DNA of 64,000 bases from Blumeriella jaapii (taxonomy: Eukaryota; Ascomycota; Leotiomycetes; Helotiales; Drepanopezizaceae), in the NCBI GenBank assembly GCA_009599575.1, contig VWND01000003.1, positions 1,626,001 to 1,690,000 of the forward strand. Direction: 5' to 3'. The translations under genes and the position numbers were made by a program. Under the pieces are notes generated by a model. The model worked only from the letters and a program-made list of their open reading frames with translations, was not told the DNA's origin and made no database searches. This document shows, piece by piece, positions 12,772 to 23,292 of this stretch. The stretch's first letter is position 1; each line of letters opens with the position of its first letter.

Positions 12772-13200
12772 CCTTTTCCAAAAGTTTCTGATAAGTATAA
12801 ATATTTATTAATAATTATTAATTACTTTTTCCGATTTATCTAGGCGTATTTATATTTAATATTAAGTTCGGAATAAGCAATTAAAATTCTTACGTTATTA
12901 TTTACGAATAATAATACCCCGGTAAACTTTTACGTTGATTTCGGAAATTATTTCAGCGTTCGACTAAAAACGTTTGCTAAAAAAAAAAAAGTTTTTTTAA
13001 ACCAATTTTTCTACTGCCTTTAAAAAATCAACAAATATAGCTAAAAAAGCTGTAAATATTATACAACGTGCTTTAAGCAAAACTATAAAAACCTTTTCGC
13101 AAAAGCTAAAATTTATAATTTTTAAAGCAAATACGAAAGAAATGCCTAATCTCGGATATTCAGCTTTTAATATTTATCGGAAATATCAACCGCGTATTGC
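12772..13200 (+). pseudogene. Integrase core remnant
   Basis: The frame beginning at 12778 reads PKVSDKYKYLLIIINYFFRF, then a TAG at 12841-12843 where Trp is usual, then a segment containing VDFGNYF. This matches the rve integrase core (YLLVVIDYFSRF...W...TDNGSQF). The first catalytic Asp of D,D-35-E is Asn here (AAT 12820-12822); the second Asp is retained (GAT 12937-12939). A further segment at 13.48-13.75 kb (KLS...FRISGIKSKYLR) matches the integrase C-terminal region of fungal gypsy elements. Confidence 0.82.
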
Positions 13201-14015
13201 AATCGATATTGCTTTCCCAGCTTATTACGCCTAAATTATATATAATAATTTGAAAGCTGATGGATTTCCTAAAAAATTATAATCGGCGGATTTAGCTGAT
13301 TTTAAAAAATAAAAAAAATATAATATTAAAATATTTAGCTAATCAAAAAGTTTTTACAAAAAAAAATTACTAAAACGAACGACAAAAACGCAAAAATAAA
13401 AATTGAACGATATATCAAACAATATCAATTTTTAAAAACGTTTTTCTGCCAGGATTTTTTAATTATATTATATAATTATACTGCCGCCGGGCAAAAGCTA
13501 AAGCTTAGCTGAAAAAGCCTTTTTCGTATTTCAGGCATAAAAAGTAAATATTAACGATTTTATATTTTCGAACAAATCAATGGAAAATCAATTTTTAAAT
13601 ATTTTTATATCGATTAATTAAAAGCTTTTTATTTTAAAACTGCGTATTTAATTATTAAAAAAAAAAAGCGTTTATTAATATATCAGAATCTAAAAGCAGG
13701 CAAAATCATAATACTTACTGCTTTTGGAATTAAAAAAAAAGTTTTTGCAACGCCAAAAAAAAATTAATATAATATTAAAAGTTTAAAGCGTGCAAATGCA
13801 ATTTAAAAATTACTATTTTTTTTAAAAAAAAAGTTATTCCGGAACGATACTAAAATATGCGTTTAAAGATTGAAAATTTATATAGAATATTAAAAGGTAT
13901 TTTTTTAAAACGAAATATTAATATATACTGGAAAGAAACAAAAGGAAAAAGAATTGCTTTAAAGCGTTGCATATAATATAGCTTTCTTTTATTATATTCT
14001 CGAGGTCGAAAGCTT

Positions 14016-14027
14016 GGTAGAATAGGG
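14016..14027 (+). other. Putative polypurine tract
   Basis: GGTAGAATAGGG lies two bases before the 3' LTR, where the plus-strand primer of LTR elements is expected. It agrees with the + orientation inferred from the primer-binding site. Confidence 0.5.
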
Positions 14028-14029
14028 CT

Positions 14030-14161
14030 TGTGATAGCCTGATGGCCTGAGGCCATTATTAAGCACGGACCATACAGGTCACAGCCTATTTTTTCGTTTC
14101 CTGTAGACTTAGTTCTAGATTAATCAAGCACCCTTCGTGGAGGTATTTCAAAGCTTCAACT
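14030..14161 (+). repeat. 3' LTR
   Basis: A 132-bp direct repeat of the 5' LTR with seven transitions. Target duplication CGCCC follows directly (14162-14166). GC content jumps sharply just outside it. Confidence 0.9.
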
Positions 14162-15390
14162 CGCCCTCCCCCCCTCTCCTCCCCTCCTTCCTTACTTCCC
14201 CGCCACCCTTTGCTGGCTTAGTTATACTCCTTCTTGTGCCTGACTGTACTTACTCATTTTACACACTGACTGCATTATACTCTACTCCAATCCAGACACA
14301 AGAAAAAACCCCCCGCTTCGTCCCTTCCTCCCGCCCGCATTTGCCCATGAAATCCATACTGCTGTTCAAAACAAAACACCTCGCTAAACCGTCCAATCAT
14401 CCCCCCCCAAAAAAAAAAACAGCAAAACAACTCCCGTACACATCTCGATCCGAGATTGGATTACCTCCCTATCTATCTACCAACCCTACTTCATCTCACG
14501 CACCTGTGACATATTCAATCCCAAGTACCAAACTCACGCCCACACACGGACACGCACGCAAGCACGAGAGAAAAACACCGACAATAGCCCATGGGCCCCA
14601 CCTCCCATTATCATCCTGATCTCCATTCTCATTCTCATTCTTTCCCGGCTGGGAATGAACAGAAACAGGAACAGGAACAGGGGTACGGGGAATGCGAGAC
14701 CAACGCGGGGCCACAGTCTGCGGCCATCTATCTGTATCTCATCTCATCGTCTCCATCTTCTCACGTCACCTTTCTTCGGTTTTTTTTTAGTGTGGAATAA
14801 TATGCTCAACTAAGAACATACAAACAGCATTTTGGACCCCGCATTTAGGACACAACGAACGTAAGGACCTCAGCCGCGTGAGCGAGCCCAAAACGGCCGA
14901 AAAGAAAAAGGAAGAACAAGAAGCACACTATCGATTTTGCCTTTCCATCTCATGCTTCGCTGCCATGCCCATCGTGGCTTTCCTTTCTTTCCTACTCCTT
15001 CTCCATCTCCATCTCCATCACCAAGGTCCGCAAACGGGGATCACACAATCGCACAAATCACACAACACCGGCCAGTCTCAAGCCCTGTTCGAGCCGCCAG
15101 CGTCTGCAGGAACGCAGACCGGGAGGAGGAGGAATACAAGCACCTTTCTACGGCACGCATGCATGCGTGTACTCTCCTACCTGACCCACTTACTTACTTA
15201 CCTACCTTAGGTACTTACCGGCGTTGACACCCATCTCAACCCCGTAACACTAACTATCCTCTGGATACCTACAGTACCTACCTACCTACCTCCATATTTA
15301 CCCACCCCCCAGTGTTCAGCTATACCTACAGTACAGCACAGCAGCACCTACACCAACCGACCTCTCCTCGAGGAAGATGCAACCGCAACC

Positions 15391-15432
<42 letters not shown>

Positions 15433-15985
15433 CCCCCAAACCCCCCTCTCCTGCCCGTGACGGGCTCGACAACGAGAGCCCAATGACCGAACAACCGGTT
15501 GACACCCATCGCAGATAGCCGTCACCGCACACGCCCTGCGCGTCGACCCTACCGGAAAGCCGAGAAGACAGAACAGAGACCGAAGCGAGAGGGGGAAAAA
15601 AAAAGGCAACAAGAAACCGGGGGTACAGTACTGTGGGGTGGGTTCGCGTTCACGCGACATGTGCACGATTTACATACAAAAAAGGTCGTCTGGGTACGAC
15701 GTAGCTTGCTCCATGCATGTATCCATCCACAGGCATGGCATGGCTACGTAAGGTAGGTAGCTTGTCTCGAAGATGCGTCCGTCTCCATCCATCCATCTAT
15801 CCATCTATCCATCCTGCCTGCCTCTCTCACAGTCACGCCCTATATCTCTGCGTCCCTCCTCGCATGCAGTGTAAAGAAATGCAAATGCCAACCAAGCCCA
15901 GGTATCCAACGCCCCCCGCCCAGATGCATGCCATGTACGAAGCCAAAAAAGCCACCTCTCCATCCCACGCCCCGAGCACACCACA
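14162..15985. other. Low-complexity spacer downstream of PIK1
   Basis: C/T-rich and Pro/Ser/His-type reading frames on both strands, a 38-C run, and CCTA and CATC microsatellites (15180-15300, 15715-15830). Frames of 70-160 codons here have no protein-like composition. The part next to 15985 is probably the PIK1 3' UTR. Confidence 0.5.
15393..15430. repeat. 38-nt poly-C run
   Basis: An uninterrupted run of 38 C on the + strand. It creates poly-Pro and poly-Gly pseudo-ORFs. The length in the assembly is likely only approximate. Confidence 0.95.
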
Positions 15986-18900
15986 CTAGTATATACCTTG
16001 TGTGCGGTACTGGAATGTGTCATATCTATTTGCTATCAGCACGGGACTCGGTGCGGAGTAGGAAGAGCTTGGCAAGGTGAGAATGAGGAGGCTTACAATC
16101 GCGTATAGTAACTCCCGAGCGACTTCCCAATCAAATCTGTCTCGACGAATTGTTCCGCCTCATCTGCGCTAAGCTGCAGCTGGAACCGTTGCCGCAGACT
16201 ATTCGTTGCTTGCAAGACGCCGTAGGAGAAACAGGGCATTTTGGACTCTCGACCCATCATACTCACGAGGTCAATGAGATGGTCTGCTGAGCGGCGGAGA
16301 GCTAGCATCGTCTTAGCACAAGTATGACAATGAATTTAAGGAGCGGAGAGGAAGGATATACCTTGGAAAGCCTGCTTGCACAGTTTTTTGTAATCATCAA
16401 AGGCTGGCGACCCGACGCCGCCCAACACATCAACATAATCCTGCGTCAACTTGAACGGGGCAGCTTCGAAGCCTACCGATCCGGGAGAGTTGGAGAGCAT
16501 GAATCCGAAATCAATGTGGATGATGTGGCCTTCGTTGTCGACGAGCACGTTGCCGTTGTGGCGATCCTTGAGCTGTAGGATGTATGAGATGATACTGTAA
16601 GCTGCCAGCGAGCGTTTGAAGCAGCCCTGTGCGTTCTGGTACGCCTCGCTCTCGTACGGTCCGAATGTCTTGATGAAGTGGTCTTGTAACGTAGCAATCC
16701 TTTTCCTAGGGTTCTGTCCAGCTTCAATGGTCGCTAGTGTCAAACTTCGCTTCAGCGAGTGCAGTGAAACTCCATTCGTGATGGTCTCGATGAGGCCGGA
16801 GGATTCGCCCGTCACCAATATCCTCATTCGCTTAACCCAGACAGGCGTTTGTGCATCTTGCCATATGTGGTCACAGACCTGAATCAGCTGACAGGCGAAA
16901 GCCTCCTGTCTCAGATCGTCGCCCGTCTTGACGATGACACTAAGCACATCCCAGTTCTTCATCCAGCCATACGGCGAGGATTTCCGTATCCGCTCTTTCT
17001 TCACGTTCCATGCTTCTCCGAAAGTGGCAGCACTCGGATCGTCACGATCGCCTTTCCTCTGAACACCACCAGTCTTCTGGTCGTTCTCCATACGAGCAGC
17101 CCCGGCTTCAGTATTCAAAGCGGCGTCTGTGGTGGTCCCCTCATCTAGATCGTCCGGGACGACACTCGCAGAGGCAGCATTGGCGTTTGCCATAATCGTG
17201 TCGAAGCTAGGCGCACTCGCCCCTTCTTCGACCTCGAAACTTTGTTCCTCCAGGCTCTGCATACTGGCAATGATCTTTGCTCGGATGGCCGCTACCTCAT
17301 GCTTCGGCCGCTTCCCGTTAGTGGAATCCAGCTGCGCAAGCATCTGAGATGCCGTCCGCATGTGAGTTGCCAACGCCGAGAAATCAGGCTGATCAGGAGC
17401 CCCCGAGCGGCCATAGCTCGGTAAAGTCATCTTTCTGCCCGGACTACTCGATCGTGATGTCGAAGGTCCTGAATTTCTAGGCGTGGGGAGACCTGATGCT
17501 GTTGACAAGATAGTGGCACCACTCGAAAGTCGCGGTGGTCCAGCAGTTGGCGAGTTTTCCTTCTCCTGTGGTGATTCGGGCTTTCTAATCAAAACAGGAG
17601 ATCCCAAATCACCCGCCACCGGTTCAAAAACGCTGTCTACCACGATCTCGGCAATTTTTGGTCCATGTGGTGTTTGTGGTGATTCGGATAGATCGAATAT
17701 CCGCCTTCTGCCAGGCCCTTGTTCCGACATGAGATTGCCCAGCAATCGCTGATTGTCTGCTTCTGAGGGGTCGAAGGAAAAGTCATCCCTCAAGACCTCG
17801 ACCATCAGCAGATATGGCACTTTCTCTGCACTGTTCAAAACGGTTGCTTCCGCTGGGTTGAGCCTGACAATCCTGTGATGCCGGCTTTTACTGGGTATCC
17901 CATCAACTAGTGTCGCCGGACATATCACAGGAATGTCAACTTCAGCCGGTAGATCTTGCGCTATTAATGCCAGTTCAGCACGTAGTGCGCTCAGCCGCGC
18001 CGGCTTGGGCACGACGATTAGACGTGTTGATATGTTCTCTAGCGCCGTCAAAAATTGGGTTTGGCACCTGAAGTAGTTTTGTCTCAGCAGTTTGACCTTT
18101 TGCGCTTCGGATAACGCGCCCGGAGTGAGCTGCCTGGCAGCATGCTTTCTGTGTGTAAAGTCCATTGGTCGAGTGAGGAAGCCTGCAGTCGCTGGTGTTA
18201 TAGGCCTGGTAGCTGACACCCTTGGGGAAGCGGGTAAAGACGCGGAGTTGAGCCGAAGCTCAGAAGCTGCTTGAAGATCGAGATGTAAGGGGCGAGTCCT
18301 TATTTCCAATGGGGGCTTTCTAGTCGAAGTCAAGGTTGGGCTCGTGAGAGAACTTGTCCTGGTCGGCTTCGAGAGGGCATCCTTGGGGAATATGGTCTGG
18401 ACAGGTGTATTCACGGCGGTCTTGCTTCCTCTGGGCCAGCTGTCCGCTTGAAAGTTGCTATCGACAGGCGTGCCAGAGGTCGACTTCGCCGATCTTGGTC
18501 GAGGGCTCACAGCCAAATTGCCATTGGTTGGCGTACTGGCCACCCTGGCGCTCTCCCTCGCCCTCCTCATCCTCGCCGAGCCCGCCGTCGTGGTCTGGCT
18601 CCTCACAATCTTTTGCTGCGTCTGGCTCGCATCTGCAATCACGTCCCCCGTTGACTGAGGTTTCCTCGCCTGGGCGATCGCCAGCGGTCCGGCCCATTTG
18701 GGGAGAAACGGCACTGCAACGCTCGCCAGCACGAAGCTGGCCAGCACCGTCACCGGCAGCACGTTTTCCTTGATTTTCTGGGTCCTCGAGGGCTCGACCA
18801 CCCCCCAAACAATATGCTGCACCTTGTTATAGATCCTTCTACACGTTTTGAAAGCTTCGGACTGCGGGTTCGCGGAGAGATCGTGGAGGTAGGTTTGGAA

Positions 18901-19311
18901 GAGCCAGAACGTCTGTTTACTGTTAGCCCAAATCCGCCTCGGACCGGCGCTGCCGGGCAGTCGCGGAGACGTACGAGCAAGGCAGCATTGACGGATTCTT
19001 CGCAGAGGTCTAGGATGAATTCCTCAAGGGCCATGGACTCGTTGTCAACGCTGATGATGAGGTGGCAGAGCTGCGGGAGGAAGAACTCGATTTCCTCGTA
19101 GCTGAACTGGCGGAGCTTCGAGCAGAGCACGTAGTGGATGCCGACATGGTCTGCATAGCGCCTGTACGATTGCCATCAGCGTTGTCTCTCTCGACCCAGA
19201 CGTAGGCAGACGGCAGGAAAAGGGCGCGTACGACAAGTATGCCACCGAAAGGAACGGGTTCTGATTGAAGACATCGCTCTCGATGAATCGCTTCAGCAGG
19301 TCCCACGACAT
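15986..19311 (-). CDS. PIK1: Phosphatidylinositol 4-kinase Pik1 (PI4K beta)
   Basis: Makes phosphatidylinositol 4-phosphate at the Golgi, where it drives secretory traffic. Five exons on the minus strand: 19311-19232, 19161-18975, 18912-16362, 16301-16097 and 16025-15986, giving 3,063 nt and 1,020 aa, in frame throughout. The start MSWDLLKRFIESDVFNQNP is the conserved Pik1 N-terminus. The lipid-kinase-unique segment (YEEIEFFLPQLCHLI...EEFILDLC) follows at about residues 35-85. A long Ser/Pro-rich linker fills about 150-680. The catalytic domain holds VIVKTGDDLRQEAF (about 750-761), the catalytic loop DRHNGN (about 872-877) and DFG (about 890-892). The last 13 codons (YDTFQYRTQGIY end) lie in a 40-nt exon; reading through its intron would end the protein early at 16093. 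All catalytic motifs are present, so I expect an active enzyme. Confidence 0.96.
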
Positions 19312-19975
19312 TGGGACTGGGCTGCGAGACGGTCGAGGAGGGAGGGCGCGGAGAGGCACAACGCCTCTACTAATCTCGACATCAACGGGGCGATGGGGCA
19401 CCGGGAACTTCGTGGCCGAGTGCTTCGATCTCCGGCAGCTCGCTCGCTCGATCAATCAGTCCCGTGGGTAAGAGAGGGTCGAGGGTCGATTGAAGAGTCC
19501 CGTCGGCCGGGCTGGGGAGACTCGTGAAATAATGCCAAGTTGCGTAAGTTGTCTTACAGATAGATAAATACCGTACGGGCCAGCTTCACCCACGCAGGTC
19601 AAGAGGCGCTCGGATGCCGGGGTGGCTTTAGCCGAACCGTCGTTGGCAGCAGAATAGAACTGGTAGAAGCTCTGCCGTCTATGCTTAAAATAGGGGTTCA
19701 AGTGAGGTGAGTACGGTGTAGAATAGACGGACGCTGTCACTCGTCGATCTGCAGATGTGTAGGTAGGTAGATATCATTACATCGAGATGGACCCGAGCTA
19801 CACGCTCCACCCCAATCAACATCGCCGCCGTGGACTCGCTTGATGCTCGTGGACGGTGACAACCGCATCTGCTCAGATACGTCCCATGTGTACATACCAC
19901 GCGCAATTATGCTTAAGCAAAGAAAACGATCCTTCCGGCCACGCCAGACCACGAGCACGAGCTTGTCATTCCGAG
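19312..19975. other. Spacer between PIK1 and the DUF4188 gene
   Basis: About 660 bp between two genes on the same strand. It should hold the PIK1 promoter and the 3' UTR of the DUF4188 gene. No ORF with protein-like composition; a short TAGG repeat occurs near 19760. Confidence 0.5.
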
Positions 19976-21015
19976 TCAAGGCTGCCCTCCTTCAATCGTC
20001 TCATCCCCCTCCACACCCTCCTCGCCGTAGATGAGCTCCAAATCCGCCTTCTTGTCCCCCAGCCCCCTGCGCCCGTTGCTCGTCCTCATCTTCCCCCGAT
20101 TAGCATCTAGCAAGGGGCCGACCCACTCACTCGCGACCTCTCCCCCCACCAACTTCCCGTCCTTCTTCAGATACGTGGTGCTCCCCAGCAGGGTCGGCTG
20201 GAAATTGACATAGAGGCCTTCCCACATCCCCGCGTCGGCTTCGTACACCTCGTGCATGATGCCGATGTGATCCAGAGCTTTGAGGTTAGAGCTCCACCAG
20301 CGCCAGGCGGCGAGGTGCGTGGGACCGTAGGCGAAGGCGTGGATGTCGGCCAGGGAGCGCCAGTAGGAGATGAAGACTTGCTCGGTGGCGCCGTTGGCGT
20401 CCCGTCTCGTGACGGCCGACTGACCCAGGACTGGGACGCTTGTCAGCACTCTGGCTCCGTAAAACGAGGGCGTGGAAGGGGAGGGAGGACATACATCCAG
20501 AATCCTGCGTCGCAGCTGCGTTCAGCTCTTCCGTCATCTTTTGCAGGAAACCTCCCACCGTTCCGAACTTGGGTGCGAAGACCCCGAGTGGGTGGTTGCT
20601 CTTGGCCCCGAGGAACATGACTGCGATCTTCTCTTTTCCTGGGCCAGAGAAATTCCCGTCCCGGTCTCGTGGCTGCGCGGTGGACTTCTTGAGGACGACG
20701 TCTCTCAGGTACGGGTTGGGAGTGACGTTGAGGGTGATGAGAATAGTATCTATGATGCGGAAGAGGAGGAGAGCAATGGCTGGGCCGATGGAATAGAGCT
20801 TTGGGATGGGGAGGAGGAATAGGAGGGTTTGCATGCAGGCTCCGATGAGGAGCAGAGTTTGGAGGGTGAAGTTCTGGTGAAGGGCCTGGGGATGTTAGAG
20901 GGTAATTCTCGGAGGTGGAGAGAGAGACACATACATTGAACCTGTTCTGCAAAGAGTTGAATTCAGGTCCAGCTGGACGAGTGGGAGACGATGGGAAGAG
21001 AGGCTTGTAGTCCAT
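19976..21015 (-). CDS. DUF4188 family membrane protein
   Basis: Exons 21015-20935, 20885-20495 and 20448-19976 give 945 nt and 314 aa in frame; the introns are 49 and 46 bp. The protein has a short N-terminus (MDYKPLFPSSPTRPAG), then two hydrophobic segments (about residues 35-55 and 60-80, around TLLFLLPIPKLYSIGPAIALL). The conserved DUF4188 region begins IAVMFLGAKSNHPLGVFAP and continues with EQVFISYWRSLADIHAFAYGP, WRWW and IGIMHEVYEADAGMWEGLY. Members are often annotated as monooxygenase-like because of a dimeric alpha-beta barrel fold; no activity is established for this protein. The second intron's 3' end (AG at 20450-20449) is chosen because it restores the family reading. Confidence 0.85.
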
Positions 21016-21034
21016 GTTTGAGGGTGGTTATGGT

Positions 21035-21104
21035 TGGTGGTGGTGGTGGTGGTGGTGGTGGTGGTGGTGGTGGTAGTGTTGTTGTTGTTGGTGGTGGTGG
21101 TGGT
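21035..21104. repeat. GTG/GTT trinucleotide array
   Basis: About 70 bp of GTG with an internal GTT block, lying directly upstream of the DUF4188 gene's start codon (21015) on its strand, where it reads as CAC/CAA in the 5' leader. Confidence 0.85.
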
Positions 21105-22018
21105 AATGTTGGTGTTGTAGATGAGTCTGAGGGGATTATGCCACGAGATGATAGGAGACTCTCGAGACGAACTCGGATGTCTTGGTCGAGATGAGTGGGA
21201 AGTGTCGAGTGTCAATGCTAGCACGTCCTGAGTCTCAGTTGTGACACCGAAACGAATCCTTCTACTGGGAAGAGCAGCGTTCAAGTACTTCTCAACTTCT
21301 CGACGCTTGACGTCAAACATCAACCACGAGCCGAGCCCGTCCGTTGATTTGTTTCCAGACGCTGTATACGCCCGTAGACCTGGATGTGGAGGAGGCACAT
21401 TGCGCTCCTCTCCGGAAGACGCCAAATCCGCACTCGCTTGGGATTCTGTGTACAGTACAAGTACAGTCAGTACCGTACGGTACGTCACGGGTGCGAGGGT
21501 GAGCGAGGACGCGCAATGGCAGCAGATGGCCGATGGCCGATGCCGATGGCATTTCGCTTTCCGCAGTTCGCACGGGGGCACAGCATACGGCCGAAAAGCT
21601 AGCGTATCGCATCGCGTTGGAACCTCGAACTTCACAACGTCGGTGCAACATCTGCGTCTGGCGCTGCGCTGTGCCCAATCATCATCATCATCACCATCGA
21701 GTCGTCCACGGACCAGGTACTGGGGTGGCCATGGGGGCCAGGACTGGGCGGTGCGGTGCGGTCCTGTATGTATGTACCGACTGTACTGTGCGGTGCGGTG
21801 CTGTAGATGCGAACCTGGATTCTGGGATCCAAGATCACGCTGTTCGCATTTCGGCCACATGCTGCTTTCACTGTAAGAATGTATGCACTCCCTGTCCATG
21901 GGAGAGTGGATCTTGAAGCTGACATGGAGTGGCAAGCAGACAGAGGCCCGCACGATGGCGAGCTCAAGGCTTTGGAGTCTTGGAGAGGGCGCATGCCTTC
22001 GTCTTGCCGTTGCGCAGT

Positions 22019-22117
22019 CTGAAGTGTCAAGTCTGAAGTCTGAAGTGTAAAGTCTGAAGTCTGAAGTCTGAAATTTGAAGACTGATATCTGAAATCGAAA
22101 GTCTGAAGTCTGGATGA
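22019..22117. repeat. AGTCTGA degenerate array
   Basis: Roughly a dozen copies of AAGTCTG with variable spacers (GAAGTGTA, AAATTTG and similar). Confidence 0.8.
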
Positions 22118-22238
22118 AGCCTGAAAGGGACTATTGCAGGTAACTAACCACGCGTGTGTCATGTGACGTTGACACGTGACTTGTCGCTTCTGGGTCCTCG
22201 GCTGGGTGAGTAAGCATTGTCATTTCTCGGCTGGGCTT

Positions 22239-22385
22239 GTTGTCGTTGGTCTGTTGTCGTTGGTCTGTTGTGTTTGGTTGGTTGCTGTCTTTGGTCTTTG
22301 GTCTTGGACTTGGTTTTTGGTCTTTGGTCTTTGGTCTTGGTCTTTGGTCTTGGTCTTTAGTCTTGCTTTGGTCTTTAATCTTTTG
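22239..22385. repeat. GGTCTTT / GTTGTCGTTGGTCT array
   Basis: Tandem GTTGTCGTTGGTCT pairs followed by many GGTCTTTGGTCTTGG units. Confidence 0.8.
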
Positions 22386-22987
22386 CGACTCGTTGAATTG
22401 GCTTTGTCTATCATAGGTAGGCTACATCGACCGAGTTGTCTGGCGTGCCGTGTCGCCTCTTCTTGCACGGTACGTCTCCTCTCCCCATCGCAAGTGCAGA
22501 ACACGCAGCTGCTCACGACAGCCGCAGAGGCGTTCGAACCCTCGAGACCTGGCCTGTATCTATCTACCTGCCCACGCCGAAGACCGAAGCAGCAGACGCG
22601 AACTCCTCCGTGTCAAGCACCGAGGACTGCGGGCTTCAGCTACCGGGCCGTTCCCGCCGTTCCTTCCCTGTTCGCTAAGGATGTTTCGACCAACAGACAG
22701 CGAGTTGAAGGGCTCACGACTTGTGCTCCATCACTCTCCTCGACCACGCAGGCCATGGAGCCAGCTTCACCAATGCCTTCTGGCAGCAGCCTGGGAAGGA
22801 AGTAAGTGTTCCATTCCACCTCGTTTCAGGGCCTTCGGTCTCATGCATTCCACAGCTCGGGCTCCGTGTATTCACTCTTCCTCCCCTCTCGCCCTTCCAC
22901 GTTGCCTGGCCAAGCTTGCTCGAATCTCAGGCCGAGACGCTTGAAGAGACCTAAGTCAGTCGCAGGCTCTTCGACGATCAGTGAGCC

Positions 22988-23086
22988 GACCTGCCAACCT
23001 GCCAACCTACCGACCAGCCAACCTAACAACCTGCCAACCTACCAACCTACCAGCCAACCTACCTACCAGCCAGCCAACCCACCAAC
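22988..23086. repeat. CCAACCTA / CCAGCCAAC array
   Basis: About 100 bp of pyrimidine/purine-biased units CCAACCTACCAA with variants, about 200 bp upstream of the start codon at 23293. Confidence 0.85.
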
Positions 23087-23292
23087 CCTCCTCCTCCACT
23101 CCCTCTCCGACCCCCTTTCGCGATCATGGACCACGCACGCTAAGTCGTTCCCTCCTCGACCCTTCATAGATAAGCCCCCTCCCTCCCTTCCCTTCCCCCC
23201 TCCCCCCCCTCCCGAGCTTCATCCATCCAAACCTCAAATCCAAAAGAGCTCTGCAAGCCTTCTTGCCGCCTATCAACCCATCGACCGCAGCC

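Larger units (their letters stand above)
6515..14161 (+). mobile_element. Ty3/gypsy-type LTR retrotransposon, complete ends, RIP-degraded interior
   Basis: A 7,647-bp element bounded by two 132-bp direct repeats and flanked by the same 5 bp, CGCCC, at 6510-6514 and 14162-14166. The order on the + strand is primer-binding site, gag-like zinc knuckle (8673-8714), reverse transcriptase remnants (about 10.56-11.55 kb), RNase H (about 11.59-12.0 kb), integrase core (about 12.77-13.2 kb) and integrase C-terminal segment (about 13.48-13.75 kb). RT-RNaseH-integrase order is diagnostic of Ty3/gypsy rather than Ty1/copia. The interior is strongly AT-rich and every reading frame is interrupted, with TAA/TAG often where Trp or Gln is expected. 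The element cannot encode its own proteins. It is an old insertion silenced by mutation, although both ends and the target duplication survive. Confidence 0.93.
21016..23292. other. Repeat-rich spacer
   Basis: About 2.3 kb between divergent genes. It holds a GTG/GTT array (21035-21104), a degenerate AGTCTGA array (22019-22117), a GGTCTTT array (22239-22385) and a CCAACCTA array (22988-23086). Long readings here (up to 352 codons on the minus strand) run through poly-Thr or are open in several frames, so I reject them as genes. The right end should be the promoter of the 23.3-kb gene. Confidence 0.5.

Noticed and set aside
20895..21953. 352-codon frame on the minus strand
   Set aside because: It runs through the GTG/GTT array as poly-Thr/Asn and overlaps the true first exon of the DUF4188 gene in another frame.
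22520..22560. Minus-strand GAGGGTTCGAACGCCTC resembling a tRNA T-arm
   Set aside because: The obligatory G53-C61 pair is G-G, and no D-arm or acceptor stem can be built around it.
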